NCBI GenBank assembly: GCA_932294295.1
Contig: OW028580.1
Location: 29,948,396 to 30,012,395 of the forward strand
Direction: 5' to 3'
From: Alitta virens
Lineage: Eukaryota > Annelida > Polychaeta > Phyllodocida > Nereididae
Length of the DNA: 64,000 bases
The first letter of the stretch is position 1. Each line of letters opens with the position of its first letter. Shown in pieces: positions 20,345 through 29,946 of this stretch. Below the pieces are notes generated by a model that did no database searches, was not told the DNA's origin, and saw nothing but the letters and a program-made list of their open reading frames with translations. The position numbers and the translations under genes are program-made.

Positions 20345-21835
20345 ATGACACAGACTGTTTTGTCAGATTCGTACGTTGGTTATTCAGAGGAGCTGGCTAT
20401 TTTTGAGAAGCCATTGCAAAATGTTGGGGTACGAAGAATGCACTCTTCAACATATTACCCCATCAATGACTTTTCAAATCAGGGAGTCATTCAGTTTAGC
20501 GTGCCGAATAACGGTGGATCTTATCTAGATCTGAGATCTACAAGGTTGAACATTACGTGCAAGATAGTGGGGCGCAATGGTGAGGAAATTAAACCCCCAG
20601 TATTTATGCCTGGTGTTAGCTCAGATGAATCTGATAGTGACGAGGATGATGGCGCAGGTGCCGATGCCGGTGCAGGTGCTGGTGCCACTGCAGGTGCTGG
20701 TGCCACTGCAGGAGCAGGTGCTAAGAAAGTGGAAGAAGCAGACGATGGGAAAATAGCTGCAGCCGTTTCAGTTGTTAATAACTTTATGCATTCCATGTTC
20801 AGCAGAGTTGATGTGGCCCTACAGAACAAAGTTCTGACTCATTCAGACCAGTCCTACCCCTATCTGTCGTACATGAAGGCTTTGCTATATACCAGTGAAG
20901 AAATGAAAAATGGTACTCTACAGATGGCCATGTATTACAAGGACACGGGCGGTGAACTAGGGGACACTAATTGGCAAACTTCAGACAATTTAGGTATGAA
21001 CACAAGAGCTAAGTATTTTCTGCATTCAAAAGAAGTGGACATGTGTGGACACCTATACAGTGACATCCTAGAACTGAGTCGCTTTATTCCTAACGGTGTA
21101 CCCCTGAGTTTAACCCTGTATCCTAGCACTCCAGAGTTCTGTCTCCTGGCCTCAAGCAATACACCTGGAAAATTCAAAGTTGTCATAACCAAGGCATCAT
21201 TGGACGTTGCAATGGTTGATGTTGATCCTATCATTTCTGTGGCTCATGCTGAACTGTTGCAAACAAGACCAGCAATTTTCCCATACATTAAAACTGAAGT
21301 AAAAAAATTCACTCTGGCCAAGGGGGTGTTCTCGGGAGAGTTCAATGACCCTTTTAATGGCAGGGTTCCTGCTGAAATGGTGTGCGGACTGGTGTCAGAC
21401 TCTGCAAACCATGGCACCTTGGGGGAGAACCCCTTCCTGTTTGAGCACAGCTGTCTGAACTTCATACAGGTCACTGTTGATGGTCAAGACCTCTCCCAAG
21501 GGCCCATACAACCTAGGTATGTTACATCGTCTACTGATAATACAAACAGTCAGTACATGGACGCTTACAAAACACTGTGCGGTGTTGACGGGTATGGCTA
21601 CGCCATACCTGTAACGAGAGAGGACTATCCAGGAGGTTACTGTCTTTACAGGTTTTTCTCTGAACCATCAAGCTCAGGGTCAAATGATGATGTCATACCA
21701 CTGAAAAGGAGCGGTAACATGAGAGTGTCAATAAAATTTGACAAGCAGCTGACAAGACCTACAACCCTAATAATTTTTGCAAAGTTCCCGGCTGCCCTGA
21801 AGATAGACAAAAACCGTGCAGTATTTGAAATTTGA
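20345..21835 (+). CDS. double-jelly-roll major capsid protein (hexon-like)
   Basis: 496 residues from ATG 20345. Major capsid protein building the icosahedral shell. It aligns with the element 2 protein (57968-59287) through FMHSMFSRVDVALQNK / SMFQKVDLSLQHQ, YPYLSYMKALL / YPYKYMLDTLL, YPSTPEFCLL / WPSTPEFSLL, FPYIKTEVKKFTLAKG / YPYINSKMRTHTIAKG and NPFLFEH / NPYFFSH. Residues about 83-125 carry an insertion absent from element 2: an acidic SDESDSDEDD run followed by Gly/Ala repeats, probably in a surface loop. No lesion. Confidence 0.93.
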   Translation: MTQTVLSDSYVGYSEELAIFEKPLQNVGVRRMHSSTYYPINDFSNQGVIQFSVPNNGGSYLDLRSTRLNITCKIVGRNGEEIKPPVFMPGVSSDESDSDEDDGAGADAGAGAGATAGAGATAGAGAKKVEEADDGKIAAAVSVVNNFMHSMFSRVDVALQNKVLTHSDQSYPYLSYMKALLYTSEEMKNGTLQMAMYYKDTGGELGDTNWQTSDNLGMNTRAKYFLHSKEVDMCGHLYSDILELSRFIPNGVPLSLTLYPSTPEFCLLASSNTPGKFKVVITKASLDVAMVDVDPIISVAHAELLQTRPAIFPYIKTEVKKFTLAKGVFSGEFNDPFNGRVPAEMVCGLVSDSANHGTLGENPFLFEHSCLNFIQVTVDGQDLSQGPIQPRYVTSSTDNTNSQYMDAYKTLCGVDGYGYAIPVTREDYPGGYCLYRFFSEPSSSGSNDDVIPLKRSGNMRVSIKFDKQLTRPTTLIIFAKFPAALKIDKNRAVFEI

Positions 21836-21869
21836 TCATTCCGGAGTCATCAGAAAAGCTGTTAACACC

Positions 21870-22550
21870 ATGACAAGTGTCCAGGGGTCTTTGACACAGT
21901 TCGAACTGCCTAAAAACATACTTGTCACAGGTTCAAGCCAGGCTGGAAAGACCTTTTTTGTGAAAAACCTCTTGCTACATCATGAGGAAATGTTCAAACC
22001 GCAGGTGAACAAAATCATATATTGTTTTACCATATGGCAAGATAAGTATGAAGAACTGGAGTCATCTCTAGGTGATCTGATTGAATTTAGGACTGATATA
22101 CCTACAAAAGATGAACTGGTGCAAATATGGCAGGACACCAAAGGTGAAACCCTTTTGGTGCTGGACGACAAAATGACCAGTCTAGAAGACAATGCACAAG
22201 GCAAAGCTGTGGTCGAAACAGTTTGCGTTCTCTGCCACCATTGCCACATCTCATGTGTAATCACTTTGCAAAACATGTACCATGCTAGCAAAGCTGTTAG
22301 AGAGATAGGTCTAAACTCGCAATACATATGCCTGTTCAGAAACAATAGAAGTGCACGTCAGATTAAAATGCTGGCTTCTCAAACTATGCCTACACAGATT
22401 CCTTATTTCATGGCTAGCTACGATCTGGCAACAGCTCAAAATTACGGATACCTCGTTGTGGATTTATCCGCAAATATTGATAACCGTTATAAATTGAAGA
22501 CTAACATTTTTCCACAGGATCAGACAGTTATTTACATGCCCAAAAAATGA
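21870..22550 (+). CDS. A32/FtsK-type genome-packaging ATPase
   Basis: 226 residues from ATG 21870, starting 35 bases after the capsid stop (the frame is open upstream but lacks another ATG). Walker A is GSSQAGKT (residues 21-28) and Walker B is TLLVLDDK. A downstream CVITLQNMY strand and YGYLVVDLS correspond to equivalents in the element 2 ATPase (62771-63418). It drives genome packaging into capsids. The stop overlaps the ATG of the next gene (ATGA). Confidence 0.94.
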   Translation: MTSVQGSLTQFELPKNILVTGSSQAGKTFFVKNLLLHHEEMFKPQVNKIIYCFTIWQDKYEELESSLGDLIEFRTDIPTKDELVQIWQDTKGETLLVLDDKMTSLEDNAQGKAVVETVCVLCHHCHISCVITLQNMYHASKAVREIGLNSQYICLFRNNRSARQIKMLASQTMPTQIPYFMASYDLATAQNYGYLVVDLSANIDNRYKLKTNIFPQDQTVIYMPKK

Positions 22551-22849
22551 ACCTGATCAAAGAAAATATCATATTTCTCCAAGCTGTTGCAACTTTGTCT
22601 AAGAAGCATGCTGAAAAGGACCAAATAAGGGCGATAGGTGAAATAGCCAAAAATGTCTTGACCAACAACCTTAGACCCCCTGAGTCTTATAAAGCTGTCA
22701 TGAAAAAGCATAGGTGGGCCATTAGAGCAATAGCCGAGGACAGAGCAGCACACCGTGTCAGACTACAGACCATTGTAAGAAAACCTGACGCTGTGTCACA
22801 CATGATCCGTGCCGTTCTGGACAAACTCACAGCTCTTACTAAACAGTAA
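22547..22849 (+). CDS. small basic helical protein conserved in Polintons
   Basis: 100 residues, starting inside the ATPase stop (ATGA overlap). Helix-rich, with a C-terminal basic segment KKHRWAIRAIAEDRAAHRVR followed by hydrophobic residues (MIRAVLDKLTAL). The element 2 counterpart (62013-62348) has SKHKKLISKITNKKN at the same place. A short KHxxxLRxLA-type protein of unknown role is common in Polinton-like elements. Its own stop overlaps the next ATG (TAATG). Confidence 0.65.
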   Translation: MNLIKENIIFLQAVATLSKKHAEKDQIRAIGEIAKNVLTNNLRPPESYKAVMKKHRWAIRAIAEDRAAHRVRLQTIVRKPDAVSHMIRAVLDKLTALTKQ

Positions 22850-23310
22850 TGGCCGAAGAACACATAGTATTACCAAGAGAACGCTATCAAAGAATGCTCG
22901 ATCAAATGGCTGAAAAGAAACAGGGTTCTGCAGAGGAAAGAGACAATTCACACCAGGAGGGCGAGAAAACAAATGAACAGCACGATCGTTCAACACAAGA
23001 GGACGCCACCAGTGACAGCCAGGGTAGCAGTGACCTAGAAAGGACTAGGGATGATGTTACAGAGGCCGGAATGCGTGCAGTTGAACATCGTGACATGGCG
23101 CCTCCAGGCATTACACCGGGGGATCTGAAAAAGCTTGTGGACACAAAACGCAAAAAAACACTCAAAACCAAGTCTCAACGCCAGACTCCCAGGGGAAAAA
23201 GCACCTTGTTAAGGTACCAGCGAGGTACACCTGCAGCAAAAAAATTTAAGAGGAAGCCTGCGTCCAAGGCCCTTGCCCATATTAAGAAGAACTGGGTGAA
23301 CATTGTGTGA
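22849..23310 (+). CDS. charged virion-associated protein candidate
   Basis: 153 residues, overlapping the preceding stop (TAATG). N-terminus HIVLPRERYQRMLDQM resembles the KKYVLIP start of the element 2 protein at 61417-62016. A hydrophilic Glu/Asp/Ser middle follows, then APPGITPGDLKKL (compare KPPPGVPITEKK in element 2) and a very basic C-terminus (KRKKTLKTKSQRQTPRGK, KKFKRK). It may be a divergent, shortened member of the same family. Last gene of the capsid block; AATAAA at 23834. Function unknown. Confidence 0.6.
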   Translation: MAEEHIVLPRERYQRMLDQMAEKKQGSAEERDNSHQEGEKTNEQHDRSTQEDATSDSQGSSDLERTRDDVTEAGMRAVEHRDMAPPGITPGDLKKLVDTKRKKTLKTKSQRQTPRGKSTLLRYQRGTPAAKKFKRKPASKALAHIKKNWVNIV

Positions 23311-24314
23311 TTGCGAAATATGAATTGCATGCAGAACCGGTTTTTGTAAAAAAAAGTTGTTGTTTTTAAAAATGACGGTTAAGGTCCATTAAACGCTCTT
23401 TGAACCCACAAGAGACGTGCTCATTTCATTGTTCCGCTGTTAATCATTTTTAATTGTCTAAATGAAAGATTTTTACGCAGTTAGACGTTTGACCATATTT
23501 GACCACATGTCGATGTGGACCGTGCATGAATTTGTCTATGTATGAATGGTGTTTTAAACAACGATGTGTTACCTATAATTTTTTAATTTGAATTGCGCAA
23601 TATTTTATTTTGTTATTCGTTTCAAACTGTGTATTATATGATGATACTGTGTAGCTATGCTAGACGCTAAAATGTTTGTTTTCACTGTTATGACGATGCC
23701 TAGTGCTAATCAGTTATACTAAGCAGTATTAGACTTTTGAAATTTTTCATTGTTTTTGCAAAGCCTTGTCAAAGTTGTTTTTACGAAAAATTGAAATATA
23801 TCTGACTAAAACATGTATATAAATTAACTATTAAATAAACTTTGTGAAAATTTTAATTTGTGTACGAGTTTTTGGATAAGTCCTAACAGGAAAAACTGTG
23901 GTGTCTTTTTTTTTGAGGGTGATAAACAAAAGACCAGTGTGTTAAAACCAGTTACACAACTTCCTTTTATTTTTACTGGTTTTAATGTGTCGCTAACCAA
24001 AATGGTAGCCTGTCAAGACGTGTCCAGTAGAGGAAACAGCTTACAGATGTCGACCATTGGCTAGAACCCTAGCACGTGCGTATAGATCCTCTCATAGCAT
24101 GTGGCGACCCTAGTGAGCGTTCGATGAAACAGCGTTGTAATTGGCTGAGATGTTCAAAAGTCCTCCCCTTCACACAAAACAAAGGTGAAAGTCATATAAA
24201 AGTAAAAAGAGCTCATTACACAAGCACCTACTGCTCCACCAGTTGACCAGCCTTTCAAGCATCCTTCCTGCCGGACCCCACGCTCTCAGCATCCACTGCT
24301 CACTCGTCGTCATC
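23311..24314. other. noncoding gap with promoter of PC4-like gene
   Basis: No gene seen. It contains the polyadenylation signal AATAAA (23834-23839) for the capsid block and a TATA box TATAAA (24195-24200), about 115 bases before ATG 24315. Confidence 0.6.
24195..24200 (+). promoter_or_regulatory. TATA box of PC4-like gene
   Basis: TATAAA in the context gtcatataaaagtaaaaag, placed for a start site near 24225; the first ATG of the frame is at 24315. Confidence 0.55.
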
Positions 24315-25642
24315 ATGTCAAAGTTAGCACGAAGTAACACATCTGAAGCGAAGGTGTTTCACACCGACTCGGGGACATTAGTTCGCGGAAAATTTTTATG
24401 GTTCCGCGAACTAGGCTCGCGAAAATTCCTGGTGCTGCAACGTTACAAAGGTTTGGTGAAGCTACATTTGAGAAATTACGTTTTGGAGGAAGAAGAATTT
24501 ACCAGAATTGAGCAAGGTCATCAAAAATGTAAGTTTTACTTTCAAAAATTATTCTATTTTATTGAAACAACACCCTTCAAGTGTTCTTTTATAAGTTCCT
24601 TTTAAAAATTTTTTTTTTTTTTTTTGCTTTTTCTCAGAGATTTTCCCCAAAAAGTAACTGATTTACTTAAAAAACTATTTTTTCACTGTATTAAAGCACT
24701 TGTATACAGCTCTTTTAAGTAAAGTAGTTTATTTTTAAAATAAACGTTTTTTCCAGAGATCTCCAAGAAAATTTAATTAAAAAAGTCAGCATGTATGTAT
24801 GTACGTATGTATGTATGTACGTACGTATGTATGTACGTACGTACGTATGTATGTATGTAGGTAGGTATGTAGGTATGTATGTATGTATGTATGTATGTAT
24901 GTATGTACGTGTAAAATTTTCAAGCACCGATTTGACACTTTTCTTGTATTTTTTTTAAAAAAAACAGGGCAAAGACTTTGACAGTGACGAGGAACTGCCG
25001 GCGGACACCAATACGGGGGCTGATGAATCGGGCCCCGTCATGTTTGATGACGATGACTGTGAGCCCGGCGATGCTGGGACTGGGGAGTGCCTCCACAATG
25101 GCACGGATGAAGACGGCTTCAGAGACTTCATTCCGGCCGAATTAAAACACCACGTGGGGGAAAACGTGTTCGCTGTTGCCAAGAAAGCGTACAGCTCCCT
25201 AGATGTACGCCATTACTTTTTTACGAATGAAAATCCTAAATCTGTGCATCCGACACGTAAGGGCATCAATCTAGGCGAGTACGAGTTCGAGAAATTAAAG
25301 AGGTTTCTACCTCAGTTGGAAGAAACGTGGCAAGGTTTAAGAGAGCTGCCAGAATGCAACACAACGCACAAGACGCCACTTTCGCAGGCACGTTGTGTTC
25401 ATTGCATGCCGATGCCTAAGAGCAACAACTTGCAGAACAAGGCTGGGCCGCCTCTCAGCTTTGAAAATGATGACACCCTGTTGGAAGATGCCGAGGGGTA
25501 TGTGCCCGAGCAGTTCACCAGCATTCTACCGGCGGCAACATCATCGCCACCGCCTCCAAGCACTCCGGCGAAGCGTCCCCGGCTAAGCGATGTGACCCCT
25601 GCCAGGCCCCTGAAGCGGCCCAGGGCATCACCGGCAGCTTGA
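24315..25642 (+). CDS. PC4-like ssDNA-binding protein (spliced, provisional)
   Basis: Exon 1 24315-24528 ends at a strong donor (GTAAGT). Exon 2 runs to 25642. The most canonical acceptor (CAG ending 24967) would shift the frame; the next AG, seven bases on (ending 24974), keeps it and gives 293 residues. Exon 1 holds KFLVLQRYKGLVKLHLRNY, like the first strands of PC4. Exon 2 holds an acidic linker, then SSLDVRHYFF...HPTRKGINLGEYEFEKLK, matching the D-I/V-R-x-Y and (R)KGI-x-L signature of the PC4 ssDNA-binding domain. A Pro/Arg-rich tail follows. A role in viral transcription or replication is inferred. The intron contains a long microsatellite. Confidence 0.62.
24791..24909. repeat. GTAT/GTAC microsatellite
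   Basis: About 119 bp of tetranucleotide repeat (gtat with gtac and gtag variants) inside the intron of the PC4-like gene. Confidence 0.95.
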
Positions 25643-27538
25643 GGGGTGCAAAAACGGCTGTGTCATAGGACGACTGGTGCCCCCCCACACACCGTTGTCT
25701 AAGCGTCTTTTTTTTATATTTTATGTAGTTTAGTGCTTTCAAAACAGGTGGTCTGGTTTCAAAAAGGGGCAGATGAGAGGGAGCAGCACGTCTACGTGAT
25801 GAGGACTGGACAACCTTGTCATAGCATCCTTCACCTGAAAAACCTGGTTGCACCAGTACCACCACGCGTGGTTATTGAAAAAAAAAAAGACGCACCACGC
25901 AATATTTAGCCTTTTTTCTTTTATAAGCGAAAATAGAGGAACAGTGTATCGTTTGTTAGCCTCAAAATGTGTGTTTACATATCTATCTCTACATCTTAAA
26001 ATTTTTTACAAACTGTTTTTTATTTTTTTGTTTTAGAAAACGAATGCTACGCATGTGTAGTTTTTTTTGTGGTAAAAAGTAAAAACCTATCATACGTTGT
26101 TATTACGTAACTACGTAACTACATACATATTCCTTTTTGATATGTCTTTGACACAGTATTTTTTTCATGTTAAAAGAGTATTTTAAAAATGTTCACTGCA
26201 AAATGATTTTTGGGTTTTTTTCAAAATAAAAATGCACTGCTATAGTTTGCTTGCGTAGTGTTTTTTAAAAGCTTATGTCAACTCGTCTGGTTATTATTTC
26301 TGTTTTTTGGATACGAAAAGAGAATTATCTATTAACTGAGAAAGCTTCACTTTTTTGAACATACAGTTTTGTTTTTTGTTCATAATTGTAATTAAAAAGC
26401 CCCTCTTCGAGTGAGTGGGAGATATATTATATTATATTATATTATATTTTATTATATTATCCGTTTGCAAAGTTTTACATTATTAATTGCAACGTCTGCA
26501 AAAAAAATAATGAAATGAAAAGATGCTGTTTTCAAAAACTATATATATATAGCCAACCAGCAGGCGGCGAAGCCGCCTGCTTAGGGGGGGTGCGTGCCGC
26601 GGCTCTTAAGAGCCGACCGGCACTCTGTGCCTCCGGGCGGTATTGTACCGCGCGGCCTTGTGCCACGCGGCCTTTGTGCCGTGCGGCACGTCGTGCCAAG
26701 CGGCATTTAAGGGGAGCCGCTCGCAGCCGTCTCTCTCGATCTCGATCTCGAACAAACAAACCAAAGAAAATGTACAAAAAAGAAAATATATTGTGTTTTT
26801 AAAAAATGACACCATTTATTAACCAAAACCCCCCCTCCCCCTCCCGCCCCACACACTGCGCCATACCCCCTCCCCCACCGTATATACACCCCACATATCC
26901 ATACACAGCACTCGTGCATACTATATATGCCAAAAACAACAACGTGGTAAAAAAATTACTGATATACAAGCGTCCATCAAAAAAAAAAAAAAAAGACACA
27001 AAACAGACAGACATACGGACAGGCTGCCAGGACTGTAAAAAACTAATTGTAAAAAATAAACTGCGCAAAAAAATATCAAAGTGAAGGGATCCAAACCTTC
27101 TACACGTGTTTTTTAAAAGTATTTTATATATACAATCTTAGGGCCAAGTTCAACTGTGATATGTTATACACATACATATATATTATATACATGCCATTTT
27201 ACGACGCCATCTTATGACGCGTCTATGCTAAGCGAGTATATTGTAAAAACGATTTCAAGTATAATATGTACATCTGAAAAATATTTTAAACGTATTCTGC
27301 ACTTTTATATATTTTATCCTGCACCATAACTTTGTATGACTAGACATTTTAAAACCGCATTTTTTCGTACATGTTTTTACAGTAAAAATATTTTACAACA
27401 CTTTTTACATTATACAGAACATGTCCTAGCACGCACAGACATTTTGTGGAGAAAATTTTTGTTTAAATATACAAACGCGTGCAACATCAAAAAACGGTAG
27501 GAAATCACACTCCCTGCCAAAAAATGGGAGGAGAGAGT
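25643..27538. other. noncoding convergence region of element 1
   Basis: Between the rightward and leftward gene halves, 1.9 kb. Mostly AT-rich with many T/A runs and an ATTAT repeat (26424-26460). The exception is the GC-rich hairpin cluster annotated separately. No coding region supported; apparent short frames within the GC-rich block follow from its palindromes. Confidence 0.6.
26553..26745. ncRNA. GC-rich hairpin cluster, candidate structured RNA or replication element
   Basis: An island of high GC in AT-rich DNA containing several strong inverted repeats. 26560-26580 is a perfect 9-bp stem with a GAA loop. 26594-26623 is a 14-bp stem centred on the palindrome CGGCTCTTAAGAGCCG with a 2-base bulge. 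26676-26689 pairs GTGCCG with CGGCAC, and 26685-26697 pairs GGCACG with CGTGCC, competing with it. GTGCCG/CGGCAC is reused across the block. A TA-rich run (26541-26550) precedes it. It could be a noncoding RNA, a transcription boundary or a replication structure; type and strand are not determined. Confidence 0.4.
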
Positions 27539-29125
27539 TCAGACAACTGTCTCACAAAATCCACTAATGTCTGCTTCATTGTCAAAGATGTTGAACTGGA
27601 CATCTTCATCAATAAGGACGCGGCGAGGCCATCTATCCATTCCAGCGGTAGCTTGAACATCAACCACGTGGCTGTCCGCCTGTATACCCTGCTGCTTCAG
27701 AGGCGTCGACAACTCGCCGAGTTCCTCGACGTATGCAGAGTCACTAAAGCAGGCTGTGGTGCCGGCCACATGTTCCTCAGGGGGTCTGCAGCCTGTACCT
27801 GTACCTGTACCTGTGCCGGTAGGACATCTGAAAACAATTGTGTTAATAAATTAAGCGTTTTTTTAAAAAATTGTGTTGAGCAAAAAAAAATTAATAAATA
27901 AAATAAAATAAATAATAATAATAATAATAATAACACATTCCATTTGTTTTTTGACCCTCCCCACCCATGCAGGAGAAAAGATGAAAAGCATGACCACTCA
28001 CTGCGTTGAGATGTCGATGACCTCTGCCACCGTTGATGCCAAATTTTGCAGGGCCGCTCCTCCGACAGGGCCTGCAAGGCAGGCGAGCAGAGCACGCCCC
28101 CAGGAACACCGGCAAAGGGCCTCCACCAGCCGAACGAATCCAGGGTGCCCCTGTAAAAAAAAAATAAATAAAAAATAAATAATGTGTTTAGTACAGTAGA
28201 GCACAGTATTACGAACCAAAAAATTTTTTATGCACATATTTCGAGGCCTTTAAAATTAACTTTTATCAAAATATTTTCACAAAGTTTTAAGTTCTAGCAC
28301 AATTAAAATAACATTTTTGGGGGTTTTACTGTACTTTTTTCCAAAATAATTAAACCCATTAGGATTATGAAAAACTAATAATGACATAAAATAATGTGTT
28401 TAGTACAGTATAGACAGTATAACGACCTCAAAAATGTTTTATGCACATATTTTTGGAGACCATTAGAATTAACTTTTATCACATATTTCACAAGTTTTAG
28501 GTTCTAGCACAATTAAAATAATACATTTTTTGGGGTAGATTAATTCAGGACCGGCACAAGTCGAAAATGCAAAAATTTAGGAACTTACACGTCTGAAGAA
28601 CACAAGACGCGTGGTGCACGTGGCAATGACAGCTACAAGGGCAATCACGCCGATGGAAAGGCCCGCGATGCCCAGAGCGTTGCCATCCTCAACGCTGTCA
28701 CTGTCTTCAAAAAACAATCCTGAGGGGAGCCTAGAAAGCCTGGACAGTTCGGGTGGTCGTGTAGTTGGTGCCTCCTCCACCACAGGGTCGCAGAGGATGC
28801 GTACGTCATGGAGCATTTGTCGTCGGATCAGCGGTCTGTCAGCACAGTAGGGCGTAGAAGACATAGCTATTGTAGATAAGCGGTCCATTTCTATTGCCGT
28901 GAATTCCGGTATGTACCTTAGCATGGCCCTACCGCTACAGTCGGCGAAGATTTCACGCCCTCCGTCGATGTAGTAGCAGGCGCACACGCGTCGTCCTGTA
29001 TCAGCCTGTCCGCAGTCATATTCATATCCATAAGTCCTAGGGTCTGGCGCAGTGTTCGTCGTCAACGGTATCAGCCCCGAAAAAAAATATGTTAAAAAAA
29101 TGGCATCTAAAAAAACCTTCCTCAT
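27539..29125 (-). CDS. spliced type I membrane protein with LRRNT-like module (glycoprotein A)
   Basis: Three exons, 29125-28589, 28150-28002 and 27827-27539, with canonical GT/AG sites and consistent phases (0, then 2), give 324 residues. Signal peptide about 1-25. The ectodomain has cysteines 38, 48, 50, 63, 94 and 112, in a C-x-C...DCSGR-x-L...IP context resembling an LRR N-terminal cap. A Pro/Thr-rich stalk and a membrane segment about 151-176 follow (GLSIGVIALVAVIAT). The first intron lies just after the membrane segment. Exon 2 adds another hydrophobic stretch, exon 3 an acidic tail. Glycoprotein B has the same C48-C50-C63-C94 spacing. Envelope or receptor-like function is inferred; no fusion motif is recognised. 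Confidence 0.72.
28178..28540. repeat. tandem duplication in first intron of glycoprotein A
   Basis: Two diverged copies (about 28178-28330 and 28390-28540, period about 211 bp), sharing aatgtgtttagtacagta, ttatgcacatattt and gttctagcacaattaaaata. Confidence 0.85.
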
Positions 29126-29946
29126 GCTCTTGTCTCTCTGTAAGAAATGACAAAAAGCATGTGATTAATACGACTGGAAAGAACTAATTTTAATCAACAA
29201 TATTTGCTCTGAAACATCTGGCTAATTAGGTCAGTTCTTAAACAAAAGCTTGCACCTGATTCTTTACAAATACGCAGACAATATTTGCGCTGAAACACCT
29301 GGCTAATTAGGTCAATTCATAACAAATACGCTAAGTACGCATTAGTTTAAAAAATCGCAATTACAGTAAATGTTCTGATAATTCAGACACGTAAAAGCGG
29401 CGATATAAGAGCCTGTTTAAATTCGCAATTTTTGGAATAAAAAAAAAATGTTGGCTATAGTAATGAAGATTTTTTATTTATTTATTTATTTTTTTTTTTA
29501 TTTTTTTTTTACCGTAAGAGTTCTGATTGCCGCACAATTTTGGAATACAGCGCTTTGTCGGTGTTAGTAGCGGTGATTTCTTATAGTAAAAAATTTTTTT
29601 TAATACTACGCATTGGGGGGAAATCAATTACCGTAAATGTTCTGATAGTTCAGACGCAAAAGTTGTGGCATAAACAGTTCTTTAGATTCTAAATTTTGGA
29701 ATACAAAATATTGTTGGCTATAGTAATGAAGATTTCTTATACAAAAATAAAAAAATGTTTACCGTAAGAGTTCTGATTGTCGCACATATGTTCACAATAT
29801 TTTACACTCTTGTTATATAAATGAATTAAAACCCAAAATGTGCTGTACATATGAGCCACTGCTAGGGGAGGGTAAAACAACGCCTGTAATGAAAATTATA
29901 GCTTCTTACCATAGCTAACAAAATTACAAATTATTTTTTTTTGGTC
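29126..29946. repeat. duplicated noncoding blocks upstream of glycoprotein A
   Basis: A short block ctggctaattaggtca with its flanks occurs at about 29199-29238 and 29280-29318. A longer unit with gtaaatgttctgatarttcagac, tggctatagtaatgaagatt and accgtaagagttctgattg occurs at about 29358-29540 and 29622-29790. It lies between the two glycoprotein genes and may hold promoter or enhancer elements. No coding sequence seen. Confidence 0.75.

Noticed and set aside
24715..24927. Tyr/Thr/His repeat ORF (minus)
   Set aside because: Translation of the GTAT/GTAC microsatellite.
26515..26802. plus- and minus-strand short ORFs in the GC-rich block
   Set aside because: Arg/Ala-rich peptides on both strands arise from palindromic GC-rich DNA; no start context or homology.
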